The notes under the pieces: model-generated | Database searches by the model: none | What the model was told of the DNA's origin: nothing | The model's input: only the letters and a program-made list of their open reading frames with translations | Part shown: positions 46,767 through 58,775 of the stretch, one piece after another | Numbering within the stretch: position 1 is the first letter of the stretch | How the letters are laid out: each line of letters starts with the position of its first letter | Translations under genes and position numbers: made by a program | Source of the DNA: Calonectria ilicicola | Taxonomy: Eukaryota > Ascomycota > Sordariomycetes > Hypocreales > Nectriaceae | Direction of reading: 5' to 3' | DNA length: 64,000 nt | Assembly (NCBI GenBank): GCA_020809705.1 | Contig: CP085831.1 | Location: forward strand, 1,550,001-1,614,000

Positions 46767-48994
46767 TCAAATCAATGCCATGACCTCTGCGTCTAATTGA
46801 CCTGTCCATGTCGGCCACGAGTAAAGAAAAGCCATTAGCATCGCCAACCCCAGCACCTGCAACCCGATGAGTGCAGAGATGATTGCCACGCCGGATAGAG
46901 ATTTCTCGGGCTTTAAAATACTGTGTCCTGGGGAAGAGTAAATCTCCCGCGACGCCCATCTCTATATGCTTGCCGTACTGGTTAGCAGAACCTCGTTGGC
47001 GAAGAACATGGTGATGTCAAGGGTTTGTTCAGAAAAGTGTGGTTGACTCATACTCATCATAAAGGTAGCTATGAACTTTGAGAGAATTTCCTCATCTTTC
47101 TCGGTTTCAGCACCGACTATGCACTGAGCCAATCTGTCAATATACAGCCAATCGAGCTTATAAAACGGGATACGCGTGTCGCGACACATGCGCCTATAAA
47201 TTGAAGCCTGGTCATCCGAGTCTTTGGGTTCGCGGAAAATTGTTGTGTTGCCAAAGATGGCCAATGTAGCCGTCATTAATGGGCCAGGAGTGTATAGATC
47301 TGAGGTGTTGAATGGATCAGCAGTGAATGGCCATTCGGGAGAGGCATTAAGCGATGATTCCCTATACAGATCTGAATTAGTATTGCTTCCAGTCTCGCGC
47401 GTCCCCAATGGGTATTGGAACCTACAAAGTAGGGGGATACATGTAATACCTACTATCAACACGGGTATAGTCATTAAAATTGTCTGCAAGCTGATCTTCT
47501 GGCCAAAGATCCAGCAAAGGCCCATTCTGATTGTTGTTTTGATAGTTGCCCAACTCAAACCAACCACGCGTTGACGCTGCTTCGCAACGCATGGTAAAAT
47601 TCTTCATTTCGCGGGGTTCCATCCAACCACCGTCATCTGGGTCTATATATTTGTCACGAGATATGAATTGTATCCATACCCGTTCAGTAATATTTTGTTT
47701 ATTTCGGCTTCTTGTCCAAGGCCCGTGTTCAAAATTCCCCTCGGCGCAGACGGACGCGTTTACCAATGAGCTCGTGTATTGAGTTGTAAATGGCCTGGTC
47801 CCTGCGCAAGATTCAGGAAAGCTGTCCACCAACTCACAGGCCGACTTTGAATCCATTCTCACCGCATGCTCTCGGAGCACGCCGGTAGTTGTCCCGTTTG
47901 CAATTGGAGACACAAAGAACGACCCACTGAGTTTCCTGGTGTCATTTTCATAATTATACCAATATCTAAAAGAATTCATATCCAAGTCTTCGAAAGCTTC
48001 AGTGCTTGACTGGCCCTCGCGCCACAGGTGTTGCTGGATTTCATCCAGGGTCACACTTGGTAACTTATCGCGGACACTCTGAATAACCATATTCTGTGGG
48101 ACCAGCTCAAGGAATGTCGGTAGTGGGTCAATTCCCATTACCTTCAAATTCTCTTCGGAAATGTTGCAGTGAGAAGTTCTGGAAGTGATATTGATAGGCC
48201 TATCGTTGCAAGTGATTAGGACTTGAATTTCCTGTTGAACGAGAATGGACTCTAGGGCTGGTTGGATAGCGGCTGTATGTTTTCAGTCAGCGGCCCGGAA
48301 TGTTTCATTTCAGGATCAAAACAATTCAAATTAAAACAATGCTTGGAATAGGATATTGCATACTAATGAGAATTAACAACGCTCCCGACCAGAGGCAAAG
48401 CGTTGAGGTCGAGGACTGTCGATTTGACAATGAAGCCCATAAAGTTGGGATATCTATCCACCCCCGGTTTGCTAATACCATCATTTGCCGCAGACTTATT
48501 TGTTTATCATGATGACGGCGCTGTAGATAAACGACTGCACCTTGCGCCAATATGGCAGATACAACGGGTACGGCCAACACCGAAGCTATCTTCTTCATAA
48601 CATTGGTAGCCACAACCCATCGTTCCATTTCATGTACGCTTTCCATGGAGTAATTCCCACTTTGGTTAATGTATGATGGTTGCATGATCGGTCGATACAT
48701 CATGACGCATGTAAATATCCAAGGGAGGACGAGAAGCGGGAGATAGATGGCGATGATCCATATTGCGCGTTTGCGGTATCGAAGACCATGATCGGATCCA
48801 GCGCGACTCAAGTCGATGACCGGTTCCGTTTCATTCGATCGACTGCTGGGTACCTCCTTTGGCCCAGGTGAAGGAATCGAAGAACGGGCCCTGCTGGGCC
48901 CTGCCAATTGACCATGGAGGCCAAGTTGCGATCGCCATGTCGATCGAACCTTATTACCCCGAAGCCGGAGGCCGCCTTCAACAGCAGCCTCCAA
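46767..48994 (-). pseudogene. Decayed large multi-pass membrane protein gene
   Basis: Exon 1 (to 48364) encodes an Arg-rich cytosolic start, a helix (IWIIAIYLPLLVLPWIFTCV), a membrane-proximal helix and SLRQMMVLANRGWID. A 91 bp intron (48363-48273) joins exon 2, a large N-glycosylation-rich ectodomain (NISEENL, SVRDKLPSVTLDEIQ, NGTTTGV). The frame then changes by one at ~47425 with no intron-sized gap (28 nt), continuing with YTPGPLMTATLAIFGNTT. An in-frame TAG at 46962-46964 interrupts the last part, which otherwise continues with ASREIYSSPGHSILKPEK, a TM helix and PTWTGQLDAEVMALI to a TGA at 46767. No in-frame ATG is found at the 5' end. The family is common in fungi but uncharacterised. 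Two lesions suggest a pseudogene; sequencing error is possible. Confidence 0.6.
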
Positions 48995-49191
48995 CAGCTA
49001 GCAGCAACAGCTGCTATAAGAGACCTAAATAGTTCGTTCCCATAGCTACAAAAATCAAGAGCTTCTCAATGCATCTGGAATCATAGGTATCTATTGATGA
49101 GTACACTGAATGGGATCACCATGAATCTGTCACAATTTAACTGTTCGAACTCCATACGAACGTGAAGGTTTTGTCCATGAATTCTCAAATG

Positions 49192-50729
49192 TTACCAAAT
49201 TCCTGGCAAAATTCTCCAAGGAACCTTTTCGCAATACTTCTCCCATAAGGCCCCATATTTTGCAGAGCACCTCTCTTCATCCCTTCTGCATCGATGAACG
49301 AGGAGGATCGTCATGTAAATTGCATAAAACCAAACCAAAATATTTGATGAACCAACCAGAGCACACATGCAAGTGCTGAGAATCAAGTCTCCCAGGTAGT
49401 TGGCGTGGCGCGACCAGCCCCACCAACCACTATATAATAAAAGGCTCTTGTGTTGCTTGTTGTCGGACGTTGTATAATATGCAGTAATGTATTGGGCTGG
49501 TTTACCCCAAATGGAGCAATTTCCGTTAGAACGACGAACTCGGTCTTTTTGATCGTTAACAGAACGGAAAATGGCGTATCCTGCCATACCAATGGAAAAG
49601 ACAACACATTGATATATGGTTGATGTCGATGCTGGGTATCGACCAAGATATTGCGCTTGAATGGTGTACATTGTTGGAAGCCAAACGAACGAGCCCCATG
49701 CTAGATAAAAGCCAAAGTGGTCATGAGCAATATCAATGGTTCGTAGATACCAAGATTCATTGATGAAGAAATCAATGACATATACGGCATGTAGAATGGT
49801 AACGAGTAAGATGGATAGCTCGATTTTACCAAATGTCTGATACTGGTGGGCAATGTAAGACAGATCTCTATATCCAATATTAATTCATGCACATGTGGCA
49901 AAATTGCAGTCAAGCTGAAAACCTACATGAGCGTCCAAGCAATGATGCCAGGTCTGCCATTTGTAAAAAGCTTAAAATCAAAGTTCTCACCAATTCTTGG
50001 ATTCAATTCGATACCCATCCAAAAATCGTAGAAAATAGACCCTAGTTTCAGTTAGTTTGTCCTTGCAGACGCGAGAGCCCTAACACGCTTACCGCCAAAC
50101 TTTCGGTCTCTCACGTGGGTTGGCATGACATTGGCCTTGATGTACGCAAAGGCTGCCAGGAATATCCCAAACGCATTTGCAACCATGAGAAGACCGTCCC
50201 AATTCTTTGCGATAAAGGCAGGGTCATGAATCCCAGTCCAGCAGGCAAGACCCCAAATGACATGAGTCACGATCCAAGCATTGAGCCCGTTTGTTCGATA
50301 GGTCAGGATGTGGCCGGCGGGGGTGGCTTGTCCAGTATTTTTCGGTCCGGGAAGTGACAAGAATAAAACCACCTGGAAGGAAATCCAGGCAATGTAGGCC
50401 ACTGTCGCTTTGGTGGTGAATTGTGGGCTGTGTTGTTGCAGGATTGACACTAGACCCTCCCGGAAAATGGCCGCGCCAAACTTGGCGATTGATCCATGAA
50501 ACGCGACGATGGTGATGTGTGCGCATACTACCATCAGCGGAAGCGCTAGAACGAAAAGCATGCAGCTAATGGCTCGTGGCCAAGACCCTCGACTGCTTGA
50601 CCGACCCCAGGTCCCCCGCCTTGACGAATATTTTCCGATCAAGGATGACCTCGCTGATCGCCTTTTGCTTTGCCCATTTTCATGTGCATTTTTTGCGTCC
50701 GAAGACGACGAAATTTTCATGGACCTCAT
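49192..50729 (-). CDS. Sterol reductase, DHCR7/ERG4-ERG24 family
   Basis: Predicted 475-residue ER membrane enzyme with exons 50729-50093, 50041-49927 and 49867-49192 (1428 nt, in frame). The family reduces sterol double bonds with NADPH. The C-terminus is diagnostic: [80 protein letters not shown] and [20 protein letters not shown] match the mid-family signatures. [13 protein letters not shown] favours a 7-dehydrocholesterol (delta-7) reductase-like member over ERG24 or ERG4; this is a judgement from memory of the family. The N-terminus is basic and Ser-rich. The gene lies 1.2 kb downstream of, and on the same strand as, a P450, so linked action on sterol- or terpenoid-like substrates is possible but unproven. 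Confidence 0.85.
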
Positions 50730-51927
50730 CGTTGTTCAAGGGTGCGATGATCAAAACGACTGAACGAATGGTTTGGAGGGACAGGAATGAGGGGAGTTTG
50801 TGCATTATACAGTAGGAAGGCAAGGGAGGCTTGAGAGCATTGGAAAACAGGAATGAAACATGTGAAAGCATTCCTTAGTGCGGCAAGAATTGTGACACGA
50901 AACGCTAGTCCAATCACGGACGTCCATTGTCTGGTCTCAATTGACTTTGTCATCAGAAACCTTGTCGGAAATGTCCCGATATTGGGTTATGGGGTAAAAG
51001 AATACAGAGGCCGAACTAAAGTGCATGATTGGTATTATTTTTTTCCCAATTATTAGAGCGATAATCGGGAATCTAGAGGAGCGTTTCCCCAAGTATCGAT
51101 GAAAATATCAGAAGATACAAGCCGTGGGCGAAACAGTTGGCACGGATCAAGGGGCTTGGCAAGGCCGGGCGTTGAACTAGTTGCCGGCAACTTTTGCCGG
51201 TAGGTCAGTTATCAGAATCCTATCTTAGCATAGAGATAAGATAATTCGGAAGAATCGGCATTTCAATACGCTTGGGCTCACTGCATTTTTGTATTCTGCA
51301 GTCACATCAAACTGCTTCCTAGCTATCTGGTGCTTGGACAGCGAAATTACAAGGAATACATGCCAGACGAACTTGTATTATCTGTATTACTTCTATGAAT
51401 TTTTTTTTCTCAAACAAATAACAAAGTCGTGGAGACTAGTTGTGGCAGGCCTCAATGGCCTCATCGGCCTCAATGCGTTGTCGCAGCCCCACAGTCGATT
51501 GGGGCTTGACTTCGGTATAAAACACATAGTTGGCTGTTCTTTATTTTATAGGAAATTATGTCTCTTTCAATCTCTCGCTATGACCCAATGACCAAAGTGC
51601 GATAAAAGCTTTTGGGAGAAGTGGGTTGGACACCAATGACATGATGAGGTAGATCACTATGATTTATTAGGCCGATATGAACGCACTTATGTTGTTCCAC
51701 TGATTTAGAGAGCAAACTAGCCAGATTTTAGATCAAATATCACATAAAAAGCTGCCTACTCATAGAGTATATCTAACCAATCTCTCCAGCTCCTGATGAT
51801 AGGAATCCAGTACTCAAAGTCCACTTCATGTGACCTCACACTCAGTGTCTGATGCCTCTGTGACTAGTCTTGGGCATCAAACAGCCTTTATAATACAGTA
51901 AACTAAACCCAAGCCCGTGAAATATAT
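50730..51927. other. 1.2 kb intergenic region
   Basis: 3' flank of the P450 gene and promoter of the sterol reductase (both minus strand). T-rich words lie at ~51030-51045 and ~51400. No gene or RNA was recognised. Confidence 0.45.
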
Positions 51928-53726
51928 TTATGCTTCTAGCGAATCTATGTCAATTTCTTCCTTTCTTCGGCGAATGAGTAGCATAGCGCGAGGATCAGGG
52001 AGCATTGTCATCCCGTAAAATATGGGCTTTGGATCAAAGTTCTCAGGCAGCTTCCACTCATACTTGAGTAACAAGTGACACAATGCGATCTTGATCTCGT
52101 TGGCCGCGAAGAATCTTCCAGGACAAGAATGTTGACCATGGCCGAATCCCAAGTGTCCAGAGCTTGTGCTGACCAGATGAGCATGCTTGTCCTTTCCAGG
52201 AACGTCGCGCATTTTTAGAAAGCGGTTTCCATCGTACTTGTCACCATCTTCGTAATATTGGTTATCCCACATATGAAGGTTATCCACGACGACCTTTGTT
52301 CCTTTCTTGATCGTGAAGCCATCAGAAAGTTTAACGTCATCCAAAGCTAATCTGCGGAAGGTTCCCAGAAGAATTGGCTTCAGTCGTTGGGATTCCTTGA
52401 TGACACTGTCCATCATCTTTAGGTTGTAAAGCGCCGTTTTCTTCAGGCCCTGAGTTCCGAGCACTTCAATCACCTCTTGTCTCAAGGGTTCAATGAATTC
52501 TGGGTTAACCGCGAGATCGAGCATGGTTTGTTGCAGGAGATCGCTGGTAGTATGAATCGCGACCAGAGAAAGGGAAATTTGGTTGACAGCTGGATCATAA
52601 CCTGCTTTATACTCTTTCTCAAACCACTCGATAGAGTCATCAAATGGTGACGGTTGTCCTTTAGCAAGAGCCTCAGCCTTGATTTTATTTCGGCGGTCGA
52701 TGTGGGGCTGCAAAACGTCTCGGGCATCCTTCAACTTTTTGCGAACATCCCAGCACCCAGGCATAAACCAATGAACGAAGGGTCTCATCCAGCGCGGGTA
52801 GTTTCGAATCATGTTTCCCGTTGCAAAGGATGCGGCAGTGTAGTCACTTGAAGCCTTAATCCAAGCTTCATCCTGGCATAATTCTTCACCCATAAATACT
52901 CGAGAGGACATACGAGAGACGATGCGTAAGATATCTTCGCGTGGGTTGACTTCGTGCCATTCTATGTGTTTATTAGCCATGGACATTAAAACGAAGTACT
53001 TGTTTAAACTACACATACCAGGTGAGTTCGTGAGAATGCTTTCGCATGCAATGGTAGCTTCTTTGGAAATGGGACCTGTCAATTTGGCTGCGGAGAAACG
53101 GTTAGCTCAGAAGTTAAATGCCCTTTGGGAAACTTCATACTGAGAGCCTTGGTCAAGTACTTGTTGATCACGTTAGAAAGACTGGCAAGTGGATTAAATG
53201 GCTCATAGCCAGGAATGTATGCATGAGCGTCCTTGTAAAAGTTAGCTTTACCACCAAAATAGAAGAAAATAGTTTAGGGGAGTCGCACATCTAGAGCTGG
53301 CGTCATGAAATCCATTCGGGGGTCGTTTCTCAGTTCGTCCACATAATCGGGATGAAGGACAAGAATTTTCCCCCAGTCAGAGTTCAACTGGTAGGGGAGT
53401 TTGTTAAACTTCTGACGTCCCTGGAAGAGAATATCTCGACTTCGACGGATGAATTCAGCAACTTGGCGGTTGGACGTCAATGATGCGCCTTTGGGATTCA
53501 GCTCAGGCACATTGGCGTATGCGTTACTGCCCCGAACAAGCCAAACGATTGCCACAACTAGAGCTGTCACGCCGTATAGAATGGCTTTTTGTGGAAGATC
53601 TTTCACCTGTCCAATCTCCATGGAGGCGAAGTCATAATGTTGGTCGCCCATGGCGAGAAAATACTCAAGTGACGTCAAAGAATAAGTCAATTGTAAAGTA
53701 GAATGTTCTGAGAGATAAAATTCCAT
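51928..53726 (-). CDS. Cytochrome P450 monooxygenase
   Basis: Predicted 543-residue ER-anchored P450 with exons 53726-53289, 53231-53141, 53087-53019 and 52961-51928 (1632 nt, in frame; 53231 follows a GCTAAC branch and AAG acceptor). A hydrophobic anchor (ILYGVTALVVAIVWLV) is followed by NVPELNPKG. Core motifs are SLSLVAIHTTSDLLQQ (I-helix; T-T-S-D pattern), KESQRLKP (ExxR), the PERF-like YDGNRFLKM, and the heme loop GFGHGQHSCPGRFFAANEIK with the Cys ligand. DAHAYIPGYEPF and WHEVNPREDILRIVSRMSSR resemble fungal terpenoid/ent-kaurene-oxidase-like P450s. The substrate is unknown. ATG 53726 could be replaced by an in-frame Met at MGDQHYDF. Confidence 0.9.
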
Positions 53727-56111
53727 CGATTGCTACATCTCTTGAAGATTATATAGTGCAAAATCTGCTCATCTATGGAATCATTGTGTAGACGTAACAC
53801 ATACGAAAGCGAGTATGCCGAGTGGGCGGGCAGCTGGTCCGACCACACCCAGCAAAACCCCAGTATTTTCCTCATCGCTTGAAGTGAAACTGCTGTGGGT
53901 CATTGGTGATCTGGACGACGAAAATCAGACCACACAAAGTCCGCGGGCTCGGACTAGGCGCGACAATCTTTGCCGAATCAGGCTTGGGGGCATCTCACTA
54001 AGGCGAAGACGGAATTTTCATGGATCCCAAAAATGCGACGCTGAAACGATATTTCTCCCGAAAATTAGAACAAGATTGAAATCCGACTTGGAAGGGATCT
54101 GATTCGACTATTCCATGCCCAAGGTGTGGATTGTGAGATCAAGGTGGTTGTCGCATTGGGTCTTTTGTGCAAGATGGCTGCGATAGTGACGTCTACCACG
54201 TCGCCACTAGATAAGTTAGACCTCGTCTTTTATGCATTTTATGACCAATACCCATCATATTTCTAGTACATAAATAACTTTCACTGCCACAGTGTGCCTA
54301 TCTGGCCTAATGTTATCGGGGATACGGGGAATAACGCCTGATCAAACTTAAATGGCCCGGGCCGCAACCTTGAAAATTCATAGTCTCCAGTATAGCGTTG
54401 TCGTGCCGTGGTTCGTATTCGGAAAAAAGCTCGCTGTCAAGATTTTGTCATTTATCTGGATCTTTTTTCCACGTCAGGGAGCTGGGTCGGTAGTTTTTGC
54501 GGGGTGGTGCTCAATAAACCCTGGTTGGGAATGGTCCTAAAAAAAAAAAAGTGTGAGGATAGAGACGCGGGCTAGCCTCCCTTGCACCCAAGGGCAAAAT
54601 GGATATCTTTATCGTGTATCGTGATATATTCATGCTATCCTAGATCTTGTACCCAATCTATCTAGCCTCTCTCTAAGCAGCCCCCCCCTACTGATTGGTT
54701 CCGCCCTATATCTCTCGGCTATCGAGGAAAACCTCCTGCCCTAGGTGGGGCTTATAGTGATAAACCCCTGATAGCAAGTGGCTTGTCTAGCTCATTAGAT
54801 GCAAATAACACTAGATAGCCAGAACAATGCCTTCGCTATACTTTTGCAATTGGATGCATGGTTAGCCAAGGTACCTCTACTTTCCTACCCTTATAGGAAA
54901 CACTTTCCTAACTTACAAAACAGTACTAGACGTATGATCGGTTTGGAGGCTGCCGGATTCGAACTGACGAGGAGTCGTGCCCAACCCAGGTTCCCAACCT
55001 AGGCGGATCGACTTACCCACTCCAGCGACGTAGCCAACACGCCACAAGCCCCCTTGGATATCTTTATTCATGCCGTTGCATACCTTTACATATTTCGGAC
55101 TAGCTATATAGAGGACTTGATTCGTGCATAAACTGGACGATCTTGAGCTTGGCATATGTAATCGAACGTGCCAATGCGCATTTGGATTTTACGCCCTACC
55201 GTATACGCCCTGCCCAGGCGGCCTATTTTCACACATTACAAGCCTATTGTTATCAAAGTCGAATTCGCTAGCTAGCAGTGCACTCGAAAGTTTCTCCTTT
55301 GTCATCAACTATATTTTAACTAATTCCTTTCGTCGCTGATCAACTGCTCTGCATAACCCTCCAAGTTGGGCCAAACATTTCTCATCTTTAAACTGCCTCA
55401 TTTTAGCTCATTTCAATATGTGGATAATGCCAAGAATGGGTCCAGGCATGCACATGTGACAGTAAATGCAGAAACCAAAACGGCGCTAGACAGAGCACGG
55501 AAGGTAGTCGGGTAGGTCTGTGACCGCCCAAAAGGTCCTTATCTTGGCTAATTCTCCGACTTTCAACGCTCCGAAACGATGCAAATACACCGCCACGGCC
55601 ATTACGTGTCATTTATCTACCCGAAATATGGCTCAAAAATGTGCTATTTCTGTCATTGATAAGCTAGGGTTGATTGAGTTGCCATCCACATGCATATCAT
55701 AGTTCAAATGCATTTTTCATTTGCTGCTTCAACGTCTATCATGTTCTATTTTGGCAATATGATACAGTGGCGAATTTCTTCTTTGATCCAGGACTGAGTG
55801 GTAGGCACCTCGTGCAGTCAGTAGCTTCTTCAATTGCGACGCTGGAAGTTCGGCTCACGTTGCAGGGATACTATCGGAAACAGTTACCCTACTGAGGCAC
55901 CCCATGATCAAGAAAGTCTCTCCGTATCATGACATAGACCGGTTCATAATTATTCACAATGGGATCGGTTGAATAGTGCACGTGTTTTTCAACACATCGA
56001 TTACTAATACTATTACCAGAAAATTCCTCCACAGCGCCGTCGAGGCAACGTTTTACCCTGTTTGGTGAATCATAGCGAGCGATTCAATTTCTCAGGCTCT
56101 TTGTCCCTCCA
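53727..56111. other. 2.4 kb intergenic region
   Basis: Contains an ATATAG motif (rev) ~25 bp upstream of the P450 ATG, an A-run at 54540-54551, a C-rich tract near 54679, and the tRNA-like segment at 54940-55045. The word GGATATCTTTAT occurs at 54601 and again near 55056, possibly ends of a small element. No protein gene is supported. Confidence 0.45.
54940..55045 (-). repeat. tRNA-like segment, possible SINE remnant
   Basis: On the minus strand GTTGGCTAC...GCTGGAGTGGGTAAG precedes CAGTTCGAATCCGGC, whose central GTTCGAATCC matches the pol III B-box. Spacing resembles a tRNA, but no full cloverleaf or anticodon arm could be folded by eye. It could be a SINE head or a decayed tRNA. Confidence 0.35.
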
Positions 56112-58184
56112 TCAATATCCTTTCTTAAATTTTACTCGAAACAAATAACGAATGATTAAATGCGAAGGATCGTAAACGATATACTCATTGTACGCTAGGC
56201 ATGCCGCCGAGGGACGTGTATTGGTAATATATGGTGAAGGAAGACTCATATCGGGCTGCAGTTGACAGACAGGTTAGCTAAACAAGCTAGAGTGAAACGA
56301 AGAAACAGAAGAGAGATTTGGATAAAACGGACCATCAAGACTGTTCCATATGCGTTGGGAAGTCCTCCCATTTCCCAATCAACCGGTTTCCAATCTGCCG
56401 GTATTGTCCTTCCAACACCCTTGATACACCTGTATTGCCCGTCCATGATTTCAGTCCTCTCATGACCATTGCTAATGCTGGCGTAAGATTCCAATTCCTG
56501 TTCTCCCGTATCCGCTTCGCACAGCAGTATAACCGCCTCGCCACCCCACGAGTCATGCTTACAATAGCCCGCCGACTTGCTTGCCACATCGGCAAGATAG
56601 ATTCCGTTCCCAAACATGGTGCCCGTAAAATTCGCCCCTTTCCTACGTATTTGCAAACCAAGGTCAAGAATTCCGAGCAATGAGTCGAGCGGAGTGCCAT
56701 GCCATAGTAATCTTCTCTTCTCCCCACAAACATTGAATGGTTTTTTTGAATGTATCCAGTCCCAATATGGATTCCGTAGATCTTTTTTCACAAAAACTTC
56801 GTAAATCTCTTGGAGCTCCATATTACGACAATGTGTGTGTTGATTGGACTTTTCAAAGTAGTCTTTTAACATGTGAAACTCATGTGTATCCTCTAATCGA
56901 CGAAAGCCATGGCGAAGGGAGCTGTAAGCCTGATAGAGCGGTTGAGTGAGGGTTTTGTGTGTACTTATCTGCAGAGATGCTTGGCGATTAACTTCAATTA
57001 ATAGCATGCCTATTTCTCGCCGTGCATGTAGAGAATAAAGAAACTTTAGTTCTAATGCGATGGCGTGATAATTTGCAATCACTGGAGGGCGGTTTTGTCC
57101 AGAACAAAATGGGATCCGACTGCGATACCACGACGATGCTCTAAGAATCGTTTTCCATTGAAACGGCCTTGTCGTTTCAAGATATCTGAAGATACACTCC
57201 AGAACCTTGAATGCGAAATATATTGACCAAGCGCTCAGCTGCTTGTACGGAGCGGCAAATGACAGGCAATCATTCTCAGTGTCCGAGCATTCATCGATGT
57301 CATGGTTTTGCATATTACCGCCATACATCATCAGTTCCATCAAACCTTGCAGCTCTTTAATAATTCCAGTATTCATCTTAGTATAGTCTGGGATATCAGG
57401 ACACACAAAAGTCCCCGTGTAGTCCAATTCGACAAAGGTAAACCTTTGGTTGGGGATGGACGGAGCGTCATATCTCTGATTCCAGCTTAAACCCGTGTCC
57501 CTTTTAAATAGACAGCGGAATTGATTAAGGACTGGCTTGAGTTGGCTACTTTCCCTGACACACCTAGTAGAGCCCGGGAGCCCGACGCGAGCTTGTCGGG
57601 TCCACAGAGAGTATTTATTGGAGTCGGAATGGATTACAATCTAACGTAGAGATAGTGTTAGCCGCATAACATGACTTATGACTTTCTGCATCTTGACGTA
57701 CTTGGTGTCTTCGGAACATGTTCACATTTTTGGAGATGTCTACCGATAATAGATAAGCATCGTAGATGGACTTTGCAGTTTTATCAATCAATACTGTTGC
57801 TCCGGGTGGCGCTTCGGGATCGACGGGAATGTCGAGGCGCGCACTGTCGGTCTGCCTTCGGAAATAGCCAGCATGCGACGCGTACCTCGTCGACCCAGCA
57901 CTTCGGCGTCCCTTTGCGCGGTGCGAGTCCTCGAATCCCTTTCGGATGTTCTGATGTTGCCTATTTCCATGGTGCACAATGTCCTTTTGGAGATCCCAGT
58001 CGGAGGATATCCGAGGAGGAGGGGCAATCGGGCGAGAATTCCTGGGGCCTTGTGCGGCTGAAGTGCTCTGTTGACGGGCGACGATGGGCTCTGTTGCTGG
58101 CTCAGGTGTACCCGGAGCACCTGCGATCAGCTTCGCTGGGTCGATAGTACCCAGTAGGTCTGGCGACGAACCCCAGTCTATCAT
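56112..58184 (-). CDS. Poly(ADP-ribose) polymerase with degenerate WGR
   Basis: Predicted 644-residue nuclear enzyme with exons 58184-57702, 57640-56333 and 56255-56112 (1935 nt, in frame). It transfers ADP-ribose from NAD+. After ~110 disordered, basic residues, a WGR-type domain (~125-225) reads IYDAYLLSVDISKN, VIHSDSNKYSLWTRQARVGL and CLFKRDTGLSWNQRYD. A helical regulatory region follows (IKELQGLMELMM, LLIEVNRQ). The catalytic domain has H in LLWHGTPLDSLLGILDLG, Y in FTGTMFGNGIYLADVASKSA and E in NEYIVYDPSHLIIRYLFRV: the H-Y-E triad is complete. The WGR core reads QAR instead of WGR, so DNA-end sensing may be altered. The last intron (56332-56256) uses GTCCGT; without it the protein would lack the Glu strand. 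No zinc-finger or BRCT domain is seen. Confidence 0.9.
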
Positions 58185-58775
58185 TCTACGCTGGTTGCAA
58201 CAAGAACGTGGTGATTAAGAAAAGTGTTGATGTCTTGGATGCCTGTCTGCTGGAGGGGTAAAGCCCTTTGCTTGCCTTGCGGACGCTGAGTGGTTAGTGT
58301 GCGAACCAGTCATGTTGCGAAGCACCCACTCTTATAAGACGTTACAATTGGAGACAAAGGCAAAAAGGAAAAAAAAAAAAAAGAAGAGGCCAACTAGCAT
58401 ATGACTATGACTACTCAGCAATGTCGCACATGGCGGCTAATAGAAAAAAAAGGTAACCCAATCACAGGAACAAGAAAAGGGTGTTTCCATTCTTTAATGT
58501 GACCAATAATGCGATAGAAGTAAGCGGCATGAGCCAAATACAGGTGGACTAAGCCTCAATTCTGGCCTGGGTATTTTTGGAGTGGTGGCCAGGAATTTGG
58601 TTGATGCAGCACTGTGGGGCTTCAAGACAAGAGTCCTAGATAAGATTTTCTGCGATGACAATTAAATTTTAGCTACAGTAGACTGCAGAGTAAGATCACC
58701 TAGACTATACAGATTTTTTCATTGCCTTGTATCTATTTTAAACATTCTTGTCATGCTCAGCATCAGACGCTTTTC
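58185..58775. other. Intergenic region
   Basis: Upstream of the PARP gene and 3' of the F-box gene. A long A-run (~58365-58383) is visible. No gene or RNA was recognised. Confidence 0.45.
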
